Of a stretch of 64,000 bases of DNA, positions 1-8,047 are shown piece by piece; the stretch's first letter is position 1; every line of letters starts with the position of its first letter. Both the position numbers and the translations under genes were made by a program. The notes under the pieces were generated by a model that worked only from the letters and a program-made list of their open reading frames with translations, did no database searches and was not told the origin of the DNA. The DNA is from CALCHA01 sp035548175 (lineage in GTDB: Bacteria > Planctomycetota > Phycisphaerae > WQYP01), in contig DASZTO010000072.1 of NCBI GenBank assembly GCA_035548175.1, positions 1-64,000 of the forward strand, given 5' to 3'.

Positions 1-426
1 CAACCCCTTACCGCAAAACACCCCCCCCTCTCTGTGCGCACAAACTGGGCGCGATGCCCCTCTATAGACACAGAGGAGCACTGCGCCATGACCCAAACCA
101 CCCCAAAAAACCTTCGTGGTCCTTCATCTCTTCGTGACTTCGTGTTTAAGTCGGCGGCGGGGGCTGTGTCGAATTTCCCCAAAAACCTCATACACAAGCA
201 CAAAAACCTCAATCCGCAAAAGACACAACGGCAAAAACTCAACGTTTTTTGCAAAACACCCCCGATACATCGAGAAAAACCCACAAAACTGTCCGCCATT
301 CTCCGCTCCTCCCCATCCGCGAACTTCCCTCTCGCCCCGATCGCCGCGCCGCCCCGCCGTCCCCTCCGCGCGTCACCGGCACGCGGGACTACCGTCGGTT
401 CGGATTGCAGGTGGAGGGGGAGTAGA
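1..426. other. Non-coding stretch with CACGAA-type repeat units
   Basis: No convincing gene is seen before the permease. An open frame runs through the stretch, but its translation is unlike any family I know and its base composition is AT-richer than the genes. Around 110-150 the sequence has spaced CTTCGTG words, the reverse of the CACGAAG words in the repeat cluster near 1.8-2.1 kb. The words GCAAAACACCCCC occur near 12 and near 251. The 3' end probably contains the promoter and leader of the permease gene, but I could not pick a promoter with confidence. Confidence 0.5.
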
Positions 427-1815
427 ATGCGGATCCATTTGCTTGTGATGGAGGTGTCGATGGTGGACGAGGGATCCATGCCGGCGGACCAGGGCGGGGC
501 GGCCGCAGCGCGGGGCATTGCGGAAGTGGTGACGCCGGTGATTGTCGGTGGGGCGGCGGAGCGGGCGGCGGTGGTGGGGGTCGGGGGGGTCGGGGGGGGT
601 GGGGGGGGCGGAGGGATGTCGTACACGCGGAAGGTGTGCATCGCGGTGGGCATCTCGCTGGCGGCGGTGCTGTGCGCGATCTTCGTCTACGTGACGGCCG
701 AGATTCTGGTCCTGCTGTTTGCCGGGCTGCTGGTGGCGGTGTTTTTGTCGGCGCCATCGGATGTGCTGGCGCGCTGGGCGCGCGTGCCGCGGGCGTATGC
801 GTTGCTGGTGGTGCTGGCGGTCCTGGTGATCGTGGTGTGCGGGGGCGGCTATTTCATGGGCTTCACGGTGTACAAGCAGACGCAGGAGCTGACGCGGACC
901 TTGCCGGTGGCGATGGAGCAGTTCGAGGGAGACCTGCAGAATCTGCTGCCGGGCAAGGCGCTCGAGGAGGCGGCCAGCGAGCCCGCGGCGACCGGCGCGG
1001 CGAGCGCGCCTTTGGCGGCGAGTCGGCCGGCGACGGCGACAGGGGTGGCGGCCACAGCGCCGGCCGCGGAGCCCACGCCGCGGCAGTGGGTGGCAAAGCG
1101 CCTGATCGAGCTGCGGCGATCGGCGACCGATTTTCTGATGTCGGAGAGCTTTGTGAAGGGCGCTGGCGGGGTGGCCGGAAACGTGGTGACCTCGACGCTG
1201 GGGGTGATCGGGAACATCGCGGTGGTGCTGGCGGTGGGATTGTTTTTCGCGATCAATCCGGGGCTGTACCGGCGCGGGGTGGTGTTGATGTTTCCGGTCG
1301 GCCGGCGCGGCCGGGTGGGGCAGATTCTGTCGGAGGTGGGAAGCCAGCTTCAGTGGTGGTTCGTGGGGCAGTTGTGCTCAATGGCGTCGATCGGGGTGCT
1401 GACGTTTATCGGGTTATCGATTCTGCGGATTCCGATGACGACGACGCTGGCGATATTGGCCGGGCTGCTGAATTTCATTCCGAACTTCGGCCCGATCCTG
1501 GCGGCGACGCCGGCGGTTCTGGTGGCGTTCGCGCCGCATGGGGCGCAGACCGATTTGAATCCATCGCTGGCGGGGTGGACGATTCTGATGTACGTGGTGA
1601 TTCAGATTCTGGAGGGGTGGGTGATCACGCCCTTCTTTCAGCAGCGTGCGGTGGAGTTGCCCCCGGCATTGATTGTGATTGCGCAGGTCTTGTTCGCGTT
1701 GCTGCTGGGCCCGGTGGGATTGGTGCTGGCGACGCCGATGCTGGCGGCGACGCTGGTGATCTTTCGGATGGTGTACGTGGAGGACATTCTGGGGGATCGG
1801 CCGGCGACGACGTAA
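427..1815 (+). CDS. AI-2E family transporter (PerM/YdiK-type permease)
   Basis: A 462-residue multi-pass inner-membrane protein of the AI-2E/PerM family, whose members export or exchange small solutes; the substrate here is unknown. After a Gly/Ala-rich N-terminus, hydrophobic segments start near residue 65 (CIAVGISLAAVLCAIFVYV). A large Ala-rich extramembrane region lies around residues 160-220. The C-terminal half has the family's characteristic segments, including GLLNFIPNFGPILAATPAVL and the end LLGPVGLVLATPMLAA. I chose the ATG at 427 because GGAGGGGG lies 7 bases upstream. An in-frame ATG at 616 (MSYTRK) would remove the Gly-rich leader and is the main alternative. The gene stands alone, with a repeat cluster starting in its last codons. 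Confidence 0.88.
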   Translation: MRIHLLVMEVSMVDEGSMPADQGGAAAARGIAEVVTPVIVGGAAERAAVVGVGGVGGGGGGGGMSYTRKVCIAVGISLAAVLCAIFVYVTAEILVLLFAGLLVAVFLSAPSDVLARWARVPRAYALLVVLAVLVIVVCGGGYFMGFTVYKQTQELTRTLPVAMEQFEGDLQNLLPGKALEEAASEPAATGAASAPLAASRPATATGVAATAPAAEPTPRQWVAKRLIELRRSATDFLMSESFVKGAGGVAGNVVTSTLGVIGNIAVVLAVGLFFAINPGLYRRGVVLMFPVGRRGRVGQILSEVGSQLQWWFVGQLCSMASIGVLTFIGLSILRIPMTTTLAILAGLLNFIPNFGPILAATPAVLVAFAPHGAQTDLNPSLAGWTILMYVVIQILEGWVITPFFQQRAVELPPALIVIAQVLFALLLGPVGLVLATPMLAATLVIFRMVYVEDILGDRPATT

Positions 1816-2084
1816 ATGGCCACGAAAGGCACGAAGGGCACGAAGGGACGACGGGGGTTGTCCACAAATGGACACGAATTGGCACGAATGTTTTTGTGGG
1901 TAGGGGGGCGATCCTGCTGAACGGGATGTACTGGGAAGGGAAGTCGATTTTTTTTTTATCTTTGCGCTTCGATCAGCGGAGGGGTGTTTCGATGGAGACA
2001 CAAAGCATTTGTGGGCATTGGTGTGGATTTGCGGATCGTGTCCGTCGTTTCGTGTTGTTCGTGTTCTTCGTGGCCATTTACGGT
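1813..2084. repeat. Inverted cluster of CACGAA/CACAAA dispersed repeats
   Basis: The left arm starts with GTAAATGGCCACGAA followed by spaced CACGAA words. The right arm, ending near 2081, is the same core on the other strand (TTCGTGGCCATTTAC). Inside these are a second inverted pair built on CCACAAATG and CACGAAT words (about 1861-1890 and 2006-2030). The same core GTAAATGGCCACGAA recurs at 5690-5704 in another intergenic gap. The layout suggests a non-coding dispersed element rather than a gene; no transposase is present. Confidence 0.7.
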
Positions 2085-2087
2085 GGG

Positions 2088-2456
2088 TCAGGAGACGGGG
2101 CTGCCGGGGGCGAGGGGGGATTCGGGGGAGAGGAGGGTGATGCGTTGTTTGAGCGGGCCTTCGCTGGCGGTGAGGAGCATGCCCTGGGAGAGTTCGCCGC
2201 GCATGGAGCGGGGTTCGAGGTTGGCGATGATGACGACGAGTTTGCCGACCAGATCGGCGGGAGCGTAGTGATTTTTGAGGGGGGCGCAGATCTGTCGGGT
2301 TTCGCCGGCGGCGAGTTCGACCTTGAGGATGAGGAGCTTGTCGGCGTTGGGATGCTCGCGGCATTCGAGGACTCTGGCGACGCGCAGGTCGAGACGGGCG
2401 AAGTCGTCGAATTTGACGAGCGGCTTTTGCGTGGGGATGGGGCGGGGGTCTTCCAT
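2088..2456 (-). CDS. Stand-alone tRNA-binding OB-fold protein (MetG C-terminal/CsaA-like)
   Basis: A 122-residue protein made almost entirely of the tRNA-binding OB fold found at the C-terminus of methionyl-tRNA synthetase and in Trbp111/CsaA. The family pattern is clear: FDDFARLDLRVARVLECREH, then HPNADKLLILKVELAAGETR, VGKLVVIIANLEPR and MRGELSQGMLLTA. The protein probably binds tRNA in trans or pairs with a MetG that lacks this domain; which of the two cannot be told here. The frame is open further upstream, but ATG 2456 has AGGAAA just before it and starts right at the domain. No synthetase gene is adjacent. Confidence 0.85.
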   Translation of the reverse strand: MEDPRPIPTQKPLVKFDDFARLDLRVARVLECREHPNADKLLILKVELAAGETRQICAPLKNHYAPADLVGKLVVIIANLEPRSMRGELSQGMLLTASEGPLKQRITLLSPESPLAPGSPVS

Positions 2457-2600
2457 GGCTTTCCTGTGATGAAAGGTGATGTTGGGATCATCGTAGCGGC
2501 CGGAACGGGGGAGGTCCATGGAGGGACGGATCGGGAAAAATTGGAAAAATTGGGTCGAGTGGTTCAATTCGGACGGGACGGGTCCGATTGTTCAATGGGT

Positions 2601-2837
2601 TCAACTGGGGAGGAAATGGGCGCGGCGGATTGGCAGCTCGCGGCGTAGGTTTGGGCTGGCGAAGTGGAGCGGGTCTTGAAGAAGGACTTGAGCGATGGGA
2701 GAGCCGCACTCGGGGCAGCGGGAGTCTGGCGTGAGGCCGCGGAGGTTGTAGCGGCAGTTGTTGCAGAAGAGGTCGAAGTCGAAGGGGGCGGTAGCCGGCG
2801 CGGGCGTTGCGAGGGGTGTGTCGGTGGGGAGGGTCAT
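2601..2837 (-). CDS. Small zinc-ribbon protein
   Basis: A 78-residue protein with a Pro/Ala-rich first third and then a four-cysteine knuckle, CNNCRYNLRG followed by CPECGSPI. This CxxC...CPEC arrangement with RYNLRGL is very common in planctomycete proteins of unknown function, where it often heads a larger membrane protein. Here only the ribbon and about 25 further residues (HFASPNLRRELPIRRAHF) remain, so it may be a minimal version. The ATG at 2837 has no good ribosome-binding site, and an upstream start near 2957 cannot be excluded. It lies 144 bases upstream of the tRNA-binding protein on the same strand. Function unknown. Confidence 0.6.
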   Translation of the reverse strand: MTLPTDTPLATPAPATAPFDFDLFCNNCRYNLRGLTPDSRCPECGSPIAQVLLQDPLHFASPNLRRELPIRRAHFLPS

Positions 2838-2946
2838 GGGGAGGAGTATAGCGGGTGAGTGACGAGTTGCGTTTCGTTTGTTTCGATTAAGGACTTTTGC
2901 GAGCGGCGGGATCGCCGTATACTGGGGAAGAGCGAGAGGTGCGGGC

Positions 2947-3402
2947 ATGCAGAACAAGCGACCGAAAGTTGGACAGTGGAGGGGGAGCCGGGCGTCGGAT
3001 GCGGAAGCAGCGGGGGCCTCATTGCGCCGGATTGAGGCGTATGCACGGCGTGGCCGGCTGCGGGTTGCGGGCGGGCGCGGGGCAAAGCCGGTGGAATTGC
3101 CGACATCGGTGACGGGGTTGCTGGTGCGGATTTTGTCGGAGATGGCGGCGGGGAACGAGGTGCGGTTGATGTCGTTGCGGCGTGAATTGACGACGCAGGA
3201 GGCGGCGGAAGTGCTGGGGGTATCGCGGCCATTCGTGGTGAAGGAGATTCGGGAAGGGCGGTTGAAGTGCCGGAAGGTGGGGACACACCGGCGGCTGGCG
3301 CTGCGGGATGTGCTGACGTATCGGCGGGAGCAGGATGCGGCGCGGCGGGAGGCGCTGGAGGAGTTGTCTGCGCAGGCGCAGGAGTTGGGGATGGGGTACT
3401 AG
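2947..3402 (+). CDS. Excisionase-type HTH antitoxin of a PIN toxin pair
   Basis: A 151-residue DNA-binding protein. Residues about 83-130 carry a MerR/excisionase-type HTH_17 domain: LTTQEAAEVLGVSRPFVVKE, then IREGRLKCRKVGTHRRLALRD. The preceding region (VELPTSVTGLLVRILSEMAAG) and the domain order match antitoxins that pair with PIN-domain toxins of the COG1569 type. The start is the ATG at 2947, preceded by AGAGG. The toxin gene starts 3 bases after this stop, so the two are surely co-transcribed and probably autoregulated by this protein. Confidence 0.85.
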   Translation: MQNKRPKVGQWRGSRASDAEAAGASLRRIEAYARRGRLRVAGGRGAKPVELPTSVTGLLVRILSEMAAGNEVRLMSLRRELTTQEAAEVLGVSRPFVVKEIREGRLKCRKVGTHRRLALRDVLTYRREQDAARREALEELSAQAQELGMGY

Positions 3403-3405
3403 GGC

Positions 3406-3975
3406 ATGGGCCGTGTGGTGGCCGTGTACGATGCGTGCGTGCTGTATCCGGCGCCGCTGCGGGATTTGCTGATGCATGTGGCGCTGGAGGATCTTTTCCT
3501 GGCGCGGTGGACGGAGGCGATACACGAGGAGTGGATGCGAAATGTGCTGCGCGATCGGCCGGACCTGAGGCGCGAGCAACTGGAACGGACGCGGGCGCTA
3601 ATGAATGCGCATGTGCGCGATTGCGTGGTGGAGGGGTATGAGCCAGTGATTCCGCAACTGGAGTTGCCGGACCCTGATGATCGACATGTTTTGGGGGCGG
3701 CGATTCATGCGGAAGCGCAAATTATCGTGACGTTCAATCTGGCGGATTTTCCGGCACGGTCATTGCGTCCGTGGGGGATTGAGTCGCAGCATCCGGATGA
3801 GTTTGTGAATCGGTGGTTGAATGAAGCGCCGGACGTCGTGTGTAGGGCGGCGAAACGGCAGCGCGGGAATTTGAAAAGACCGCCCGTTTCTGTCGCGACT
3901 TATCTTGAGCTGATGGCGAGACTGGGGTTGGTGAGGACAGCGGTACGGTTGCGCGGGCTCCGGTCACGACTGTAA
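3406..3975 (+). CDS. PIN-domain ribonuclease toxin
   Basis: A 189-residue PIN-domain protein, a predicted Mg-dependent ribonuclease. The N-terminal strand with the first acidic residue is visible (VVAVYDACVLYP, Asp9). The middle motif DPDDRHVLGAAIHAEAQIIV supplies the further acidic residues, followed by the typical TFNLADFP. The family is PIN_3/COG1569, whose members are toxins neutralised by an upstream HTH antitoxin. Spacing to that antitoxin is 3 bases. The C-terminal 50 residues (APDVVCRAAKRQRGNLKRPP) are a helical tail common in this subgroup. Whether it cleaves tRNA, as VapC does, is not known for this subgroup. Confidence 0.87.
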   Translation: MGRVVAVYDACVLYPAPLRDLLMHVALEDLFLARWTEAIHEEWMRNVLRDRPDLRREQLERTRALMNAHVRDCVVEGYEPVIPQLELPDPDDRHVLGAAIHAEAQIIVTFNLADFPARSLRPWGIESQHPDEFVNRWLNEAPDVVCRAAKRQRGNLKRPPVSVATYLELMARLGLVRTAVRLRGLRSRL

Positions 3976-3997
3976 TGTTTCCCGATGGCGCGCCGGG

Positions 3998-5656
3998 TTA
4001 GAGGGCGGCGTTGGGGAGGTTTGGGTGGTGGGTGTCGGGGAGGGTGGCGCAGTGGCGGAGGGTGAGGGCGGTGACGGTGTTGCAGATGAGGAAGGGGATG
4101 GCGGGGAGGCGTTCGGCGGTGATGTTGTCGAGGGTGGCGGTGTGGATGTCGTGGAGGTGGATGGGGGGCCGGTGGTCGGGGGTGGCGAAGGAGAGGGAGA
4201 TGTTGGAGAGGTGGAGGTTTTTGACGTGGCGGAAATAGAGGCCGTAGGAGGGGATGACGCCGAACATGACGGGGTCGGGGTAACCCTTTTCGTTTTCGGG
4301 GGGAGTGCGCTGGGCGTCGTGTTTGGCGCCGCCGCCTTTGTAGTGAAGGGAGATGTTGGAGAGGCGGAGGTCTTCGATGTAGTGGCCGGGGATGCCGGAG
4401 AAGAGGGAGGCGAAGCGGGGTTCGGCGTCGCAGGCGGAGATGTTGGTGAAGGAGATGCGGCGGGCGACCGAGACGGGGAGGTGTGCGGGGCCGCGGGCGC
4501 GGTTGCCGAGGCGGACGAAGAGGGGGGCGGAGGTGACATCGCGCATGGTGATATTGGAGATGGCGATGTCTTCGAGGGGGCCGCCGTCGACGGTTTCGAG
4601 GGCGATTCCGCGGCAGTGGGAGAAGGAGCAGTTGGAGATGGCGATGTTCTGGAAGCCGCCGTTGGATTCTGTGCCGAACTTGATGCGGCCGGTGACGCCG
4701 CCCTTATCGGGGGCGATTTTCTGGGTGGTGCGTTTGGAGCCGTCGAGGAGGGAGCCCATGTCGTAGCCGGAGAGGTGGCAGTTGGTGATGGTGACGTGGG
4801 CGGTAGGGCGGGGCTCGCCGAGGGCGTAGGAGGATTTGAGGACGATGGCGTCGTCGTTGGGGGAGTTAACGAAACAGTTGGAGATGGAGACATGCTGGCA
4901 GGAGTCGATATCGAGGCCGTCGCGGTTGGTGTCGACCTTGAGGTTGTCGATGGTGAGGAGGTTGCAGCCGGTGGCGAGGAGTGCGAAGTGTCCGGCGCGG
5001 AAGAGGGTGAAATCGCGGAGGGTGACGTTGGTGCAGCGTTTGAGGGCGATGGCCTTGTTGCCGGTGGGATTGGCGGGGTCGGCGTTCCAGGTGAGGCCGC
5101 GGCCGTCGATGGTGCCGGGGCCGGTGATGGCGATGTTGGAGAGGTGTTCGCCGTGGATGAGGGAGTTGTGCCAGTGGGAGTGGCCGTGGTCCTGGTATTT
5201 GTCGTGGGGGTTGGGTTCGGGGGGATCGTAGGATTCGGCGTGGGTGCCGGTGGAGTTGGATTTGCTGCTGAAGGCTTGGGCGAAAGAGGGGGCGGTTTTT
5301 TTGGGGGAGTCGGTGTGCGCGGGCGGGGCGGAATTTTCCTGGCCGAAGGTATCGCCGGCGTAGAAGGATCCCGAGTCGCCTGTGCCGCCGCCGGGGAGGA
5401 TGCCGTCGGGGGTGAGCATGGCGAGGATGTCTTCGTGCGAGGGAGGCGGGTCGCCGGCGGCGAGGAGGGTGGCGCCGGATTGGAGGTGGAGGGTGATGTT
5501 GGAGAAGAGGCGGAGGGAGAAGGAGAGGTAGGCGCCTGGGGGGAAGAGGACGGTGCCGCCGCCGGTTTCGTGTGCGGCGCGGATGGCGGCGTTGATGGCG
5601 TTGGTGTCGAGGGTTTTGCCGTCGCCGGTGGCGCCGAAGGTGCGGATATTGTGCAT
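3998..5656 (-). CDS. Glycoside hydrolase family 28 (polygalacturonase-like)
   Basis: A 552-residue parallel beta-helix protein of GH28, whose members hydrolyse galacturonan or rhamnogalacturonan backbones. It starts with the family hallmark MHNIRTFGATGDGKTLDTNA. The catalytic aspartates are visible as N244-R-D246 (NRDGLDID) and the pair D268-D269 (SPNDDAIVLKS). The RIK element is present in GRIKFGTESNGG. The usual GHG motif between them is replaced by GYDMGS, an oddity in a family where that His is normally conserved. No clear signal peptide is seen, although the partner enzymes have one. It is last in a minus-strand row with GH31, ORF6N and GH3, 71 bases downstream of GH3 with one repeat unit in the gap. 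Confidence 0.88.
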   Translation of the reverse strand: MHNIRTFGATGDGKTLDTNAINAAIRAAHETGGGTVLFPPGAYLSFSLRLFSNITLHLQSGATLLAAGDPPPSHEDILAMLTPDGILPGGGTGDSGSFYAGDTFGQENSAPPAHTDSPKKTAPSFAQAFSSKSNSTGTHAESYDPPEPNPHDKYQDHGHSHWHNSLIHGEHLSNIAITGPGTIDGRGLTWNADPANPTGNKAIALKRCTNVTLRDFTLFRAGHFALLATGCNLLTIDNLKVDTNRDGLDIDSCQHVSISNCFVNSPNDDAIVLKSSYALGEPRPTAHVTITNCHLSGYDMGSLLDGSKRTTQKIAPDKGGVTGRIKFGTESNGGFQNIAISNCSFSHCRGIALETVDGGPLEDIAISNITMRDVTSAPLFVRLGNRARGPAHLPVSVARRISFTNISACDAEPRFASLFSGIPGHYIEDLRLSNISLHYKGGGAKHDAQRTPPENEKGYPDPVMFGVIPSYGLYFRHVKNLHLSNISLSFATPDHRPPIHLHDIHTATLDNITAERLPAIPFLICNTVTALTLRHCATLPDTHHPNLPNAAL

Positions 5657-5687
5657 GGGGGGCTTCTTCTCAGTATGCGAGTCGGAC

Positions 5688-5725
5688 GTAAATGGCCACG
5701 AAAAACACGAAGGACACGAAAGGCG
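5688..5725. repeat. Single copy of the GTAAATGGCCACGAA repeat
   Basis: The gap between the GH3 and GH28 genes is filled by GTAAATGGCCACGAA followed by two more spaced CACGAA words. It is the same core that forms both arms of the cluster at 1813-2084. Its position next to the GH3 stop codon suggests a transcript-end element or a neutral insertion point, but no stem-loop is evident in this single copy. Confidence 0.65.
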
Positions 5726-5727
5726 TT

Positions 5728-8046
5728 TCAGGGGTTGATGGCTTCGGGGATGGTGAGGGTTTTGTCGAGGTGGAAGGTTTGGTGGAGGGGGAGGGAGCGG
5801 GAGGAGTCGCCGACGTGGATGATGTAGTCGCCGGCTTCGGCGATCCAGGCGTGTTTGTTGGGGGAGTAATAGGCGAAGGCGGCGGGGGGAAGGTCGAGCG
5901 TGACGGTTTGTTTCTCGCCGGGCTTGAGGGCGATCTTTTGAAAGGCTTTGAGTTCCTCAAGCGGCCGATCGACGGAGGGCTTGAGGGGTTCGACGTACAC
6001 CTGCACGACGGCGTCGCCGGCGCGCGGTCCGGTGTTGGCGACATCGCACTGCATTTGGTGCGACGCCGGATCGATATGCAGATTGGAATAGCCGAAGGTG
6101 GTATAGGAGAGGCCGAAGCCGAAGGGGAATTGGGGGTCGATTTTCTGGGAGTCGTACCAGCGGTAACCGACGAGGAGTTTTTCGGCGTAGGTTTCCTGGG
6201 GGCCGGTGTCGGGGGTGAGGGCGGCGCCGCGGACGTTGTTGCCGATGCCGGGGAAGATGGCGGGGTCGTTGGGGTGGGAGGCGGGGGTGTCGGCGAGTTG
6301 TTTGGGCCAGGTGCAGGGGAGGTGGCCGGAGGGATTGACGTCGCCGAAGAGGACGCGTGCGAGGGCGTTGCCGCCTTCGGTGCCGCCGTACCAGTACATG
6401 AGGAGCGCGGCGGAGTCGTCGATCCAGGGCGCGACGACGGAGGGGCTGCCGCCGTTGAGGATGACGATGGTGTGGGGGTTGGCTTTGGCGACCGCGGCGA
6501 TGAGTTCGGATTGGCCGGAGGGGAGATTCATGTTGGGGCGGTCGGCGCCTTCCTGGTCCTGGGCGCGATAGAGGCCGGCGACGACGATGGCGACATCAGC
6601 GGATTTGGCGGCGGCGACGGCTTGTGCGATTTGCGCGGATTGCGTGGCGGGGGCGGTGGCGCTGGTGGGGGTGACAGCGCCGCCGATACCGCGGCGGCCA
6701 CCGCGGGCGGCGGCGCGGGTGTAGCCTTCGACGTAGGTGATTTTGATAGCGTCGCCGGCGCGCTTGGTGATGCCTTCGAGGGGGGTGACTTCGTGGGAGG
6801 TTTTGATGGCGGCGGAGTTGCCGTTGTGGGCGAATTTGGCGGAGGCGTTCTGGCCGATGACGGCGATGGAATGGATTTTGGCGGAGTCGAGAGGGAGGAG
6901 GGCGTCGGCGTTTTTGAGCAGGACGATGCCGGATTCGGCGATGGTGCGGGCGGCGGCGATATGGTCCGGGGATAGGAGGGTGTCGGCAGGGGGAAGGGAT
7001 TGTGGTGTGGGATCAAGATTGCCGGTGGCGGTCATGACGCGGAGGTTGCGGAGGGCCATGTCGTCGATGCGGGCCATGGGAACCTGGCCGGCGTTGACGG
7101 CGGCGAGGAGTTTGGCGGCGAGGAAATCGTTGTCGTGGCTGCCGCCGACGTTGGAGCCCATTTCGAGATCGAGGCCATTGGTGGCGCAGTCGATGGTGGA
7201 ATGAGCGCCGCCCCAGTCGGTCATGACGAGGCCGGGAAATTGCCAATCGTGCTTGAGGATGTCGGTGAGGAGCTCGTGATTTTCGGAGCAGTATTGGCCG
7301 TTGACGCGGTTGTAGGCGGTCATGAGGCACCAGGCGTGCGCTTCGGTGACGGCGGCTTTGAAAGCGGGGAGGTAGATTTCGTGGAGGGTGCGTTCATCGA
7401 CGTGGACGTTGACGGAGCCGCGGTTGGTTTCCTGGTTGTTGAGAGCGAAGTGCTTGATGCAGGCGGCGACGCCGTTCTGCTGGATGCCTTCGACGAAGTT
7501 GACGGCCATGCGCGAGGCGAGGAAGGGATCTTCGCCGAAGTATTCGGAATTTCGGCCATTGAGGGGCGTGCGCATGATGTTGAGGCCGGGGCAGAGCATG
7601 ATGTTTTTGTGGCGGGCGCGGGCTTCCTGTCCGATGACATTGCCGTAGGCTTTGGCGAGATCGGGATCGAAGGAGGCGGCGAGGGCGATGTCGGCGGGCA
7701 TGGCGGTGGAGAAATCGTCGGTGTGGTTGGCGGAGTTCCAGGTGGTGGGCTGAATTTCTTCGCGGACGCCCTGGGGGCCATCGGACATCCAGAGCTTGGG
7801 GATGCCGAAGCGTGGAAGGCCGGGGGAAGTGAAGGTGCCGTCGGCATGGAGGAGGGAGATTTTTTCGGTGAGGGTGAGGCGCGGGAGGAGGTCGCGGGCG
7901 CGGGCGTCGGGGGAGAGGGAGGGGTTGCGCCAGGGGGCGTTGGGGCCGCCGGTATCGGGGAGGGTGGCAGGGGCGGATTGGGCGCGGGCGGCGGCGGTGC
8001 AGGCGAGGGTGAGGAGCGCGGCTGCGAGCAGAACGGGCATGTTCAT
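5728..8046 (-). CDS. Glycoside hydrolase family 3, secreted
   Basis: A 772-residue secreted beta-glucosidase/xylosidase-type enzyme. A signal peptide is clear (MNMPVLLAAALLTLACTAAA, then ARAQ). The GH3 N-terminal barrel carries WMSDGPQGVREE, YFGEDPFLASRM, CIKHFALNNQETNRG and the nucleophile motif VMTDWGGAHS (Asp277). The alpha/beta sandwich domain follows, and then a fibronectin-III-like C-terminus (VQVYVEPLKPSVDRPLEELK). A short Arg/Gly-rich insert (RAAARGGRRGIGG) sits in the second domain. The start codon at 8046 lies one base after the stop of the upstream ORF6N gene, so translation is probably coupled. Substrate specificity cannot be read from sequence; the GH28 neighbour suggests plant cell-wall oligosaccharides. 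Confidence 0.93.
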   Translation of the reverse strand: MNMPVLLAAALLTLACTAAARAQSAPATLPDTGGPNAPWRNPSLSPDARARDLLPRLTLTEKISLLHADGTFTSPGLPRFGIPKLWMSDGPQGVREEIQPTTWNSANHTDDFSTAMPADIALAASFDPDLAKAYGNVIGQEARARHKNIMLCPGLNIMRTPLNGRNSEYFGEDPFLASRMAVNFVEGIQQNGVAACIKHFALNNQETNRGSVNVHVDERTLHEIYLPAFKAAVTEAHAWCLMTAYNRVNGQYCSENHELLTDILKHDWQFPGLVMTDWGGAHSTIDCATNGLDLEMGSNVGGSHDNDFLAAKLLAAVNAGQVPMARIDDMALRNLRVMTATGNLDPTPQSLPPADTLLSPDHIAAARTIAESGIVLLKNADALLPLDSAKIHSIAVIGQNASAKFAHNGNSAAIKTSHEVTPLEGITKRAGDAIKITYVEGYTRAAARGGRRGIGGAVTPTSATAPATQSAQIAQAVAAAKSADVAIVVAGLYRAQDQEGADRPNMNLPSGQSELIAAVAKANPHTIVILNGGSPSVVAPWIDDSAALLMYWYGGTEGGNALARVLFGDVNPSGHLPCTWPKQLADTPASHPNDPAIFPGIGNNVRGAALTPDTGPQETYAEKLLVGYRWYDSQKIDPQFPFGFGLSYTTFGYSNLHIDPASHQMQCDVANTGPRAGDAVVQVYVEPLKPSVDRPLEELKAFQKIALKPGEKQTVTLDLPPAAFAYYSPNKHAWIAEAGDYIIHVGDSSRSLPLHQTFHLDKTLTIPEAINP

Positions 8047-8047
8047 G

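Noticed and set aside
34..426. N-terminal extension of the permease to position 34
   Set aside because: The extension is low in coding character, includes repeat words and has no start context; GGAGGGGG directly precedes ATG 427.
1414..2364. A 316-codon open frame on the minus strand across the permease end and the repeat cluster
   Set aside because: It is Arg/His/Pro-rich, passes through non-coding repeats and contradicts two well-supported genes.
4025..5827. A 600-codon open frame on the + strand opposite GH28
   Set aside because: Low-complexity Gly/Asp/Val sequence without motifs; a shadow of the GH28 gene.
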